Assembly: GCA_038207425.1 (NCBI GenBank)
Contig: JBBQZU010000001.1
Location: 1-64,000, forward strand
Direction of reading: 5' to 3'
DNA length: 64,000 nucleotides
Origin: JBBQZU01 sp038207425
GTDB taxonomy: Bacteria; Bacteroidota; Bacteroidia; Flavobacteriales_D; Cryomorphaceae
Shown in pieces: positions 63,418 to 64,000 of this stretch. Position 1 is the stretch's first letter, and each line of letters begins with the position of its first letter. The position numbers were made by a program, and so were the translations under genes. The notes below the pieces were generated by a model that saw only the letters and a program-made list of their open reading frames with translations, did not search any database and had not been told where the DNA came from.

Positions 63418-63421
63418 TAAT

Positions 63422-64000
63422 ATGATAGCTCGGTCTTTTATCCAATTACTAATACTTGTCTCAGCTTCCATTGTGCTTTTATCTGTGGCAGGTTGCAAAG
63501 AAGATTCGGAGTGCTATCACGCGGATAAACGCCTGTGCGATCCAAATTATGTACCTCCTGTGGTTGGTGTGATTCCCTTTGATGAAGACACAACCGGATA
63601 CACCCGGAAGCACCTTTTAGAAGAATTTACAGGCTTCCTTTGCACAAATTGCCCTACTGCTTCGGCTACAGCTAAAGCCTTAAGACTTACCCATGCAGGA
63701 AGACTTACAGTTATTGCCATTCATTGCACACCCTTTTTTGCAGCTCCACTCACTACCAATCCGGCTATGCCGTTTTATAAAGACTTCAGAACTCCCGAAG
63801 GGGAAGCGTTGTATGAGTATTATTTGCCGCCAGGCTTACCCGATGGAGTTATAAATAGAACGGGCCGAAATGGACTTCCTACCATTACATTCCCATACTG
63901 GGCTGATGAACTGGCAAGTCTGATGGCAACAAATAATCTGGAGGTTTTTGTTAAAATCAATAACCTGAGCGTGAATGCTGACAGCACGGAGTTGACCGCA
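63422..64000 (+). CDS. Omp28-like CxxC lipoprotein, cut by window end
   Basis: The first 193 codons of a lipoprotein, open to the end of the window. The lipobox SVAGC puts the acylated Cys at residue 25, followed by KEDSE, acidic as in surface lipoproteins. A thioredoxin-like Omp28 domain starts near residue 65: the LLEEFTGFLCTNCPTA segment with Cys74 and Cys77 matches the E-[DE]-F-T-G-x-x-C-x-N-C-P hallmark of Omp28 proteins, and GLPTITFPY may be the cis-proline loop. It lies 9 bases after DUF6029 in the same direction and is the third CxxC protein of this group. Confidence 0.85.
   Translation, partial: MIARSFIQLLILVSASIVLLSVAGCKEDSECYHADKRLCDPNYVPPVVGVIPFDEDTTGYTRKHLLEEFTGFLCTNCPTASATAKALRLTHAGRLTVIAIHCTPFFAAPLTTNPAMPFYKDFRTPEGEALYEYYLPPGLPDGVINRTGRNGLPTITFPYWADELASLMATNNLEVFVKINNLSVNADSTELTA

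Overview
The window reads as chromosome of a Bacteroidota bacterium, probably of the order Flavobacteriales. The evidence is a full-length SprA (type IX secretion, T9SS), several secreted proteins with T9SS C-terminal sorting domains, an alternative complex III (ActA-F) followed by a cytochrome aa3 oxidase, the ruvA-sprA-gcvH-vanZ gene order, surface-lipoprotein starts such as C-S-D-D-D-D, and repeated promoter boxes of the Bacteroidota type (TAnnTTTG) with no Shine-Dalgarno pattern. I saw no tRNA, rRNA, CRISPR array, insertion sequence or phage gene.

Layout. 1-2 kb: two decayed T9SS cargo genes, broken by in-frame stop codons rather than frameshifts. 2-7.3 kb: a radical SAM/SPASM protein, then a tightly overlapping operon of an RND exporter, RmlA and a polyprenyl synthase. 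7.4-15 kb: a variable region with a lipoprotein whose promoter carries a CT repeat, a tandem pair of carboxypeptidase-regulatory-like proteins (the second with a nonsense codon), a frameshifted Fic protein behind a repeat-type operator, an AHSA1 protein, an AraC-Ogt fusion, a TIGR01777 oxidoreductase and a fasciclin lipoprotein. 15-21.8 kb: a YwqK/MORN-repeat protein, then rimP-nusA-infB with a terminator-like hairpin in its leader, then a SPOR protein convergent with infB. 22-33.5 kb: actABCDEF-coxBA, the respiratory quinol-to-oxygen module. 33.6-45.6 kb: ruvB followed by an alpha-glucan block (GlgE, maltokinase, GlgB, GH57/DUF3536), with a CBM48 protein and a GH31 alpha-glucosidase on the other strand. 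46-48.8 kb: a large secreted protein that I read as a clan GH-A-like glycoside hydrolase with a T9SS tail. 48.8-57.5 kb: vanZ, gcvH, sprA and ruvA on the minus strand, divergent from a sirtuin across a perfect 20-bp palindrome. 58-64 kb: secreted and envelope proteins, including a group with three CxxC thioredoxin-like proteins (surface Omp28, TlpA, Omp28-like lipoprotein) around a DUF6029 outer-membrane barrel.

How the parts fit. ActA-F oxidises quinol and passes electrons through its cytochromes to the CoxBA oxidase; subunit III of the oxidase is not in the window. GlgE, maltokinase and GlgB make branched alpha-glucan from maltose 1-phosphate, but trehalose synthase, the usual maltose source, is not next to them. 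SprA forms the T9SS translocon that would export the CTD-bearing proteins found here. The most promising leads are the thiol-redox/DUF6029 group, the Fic operator and its frameshift site, the CT-repeat promoter, the rimP leader hairpin, the GlgE cluster lacking TreS, and the unassigned GH-A-like glycosidase.
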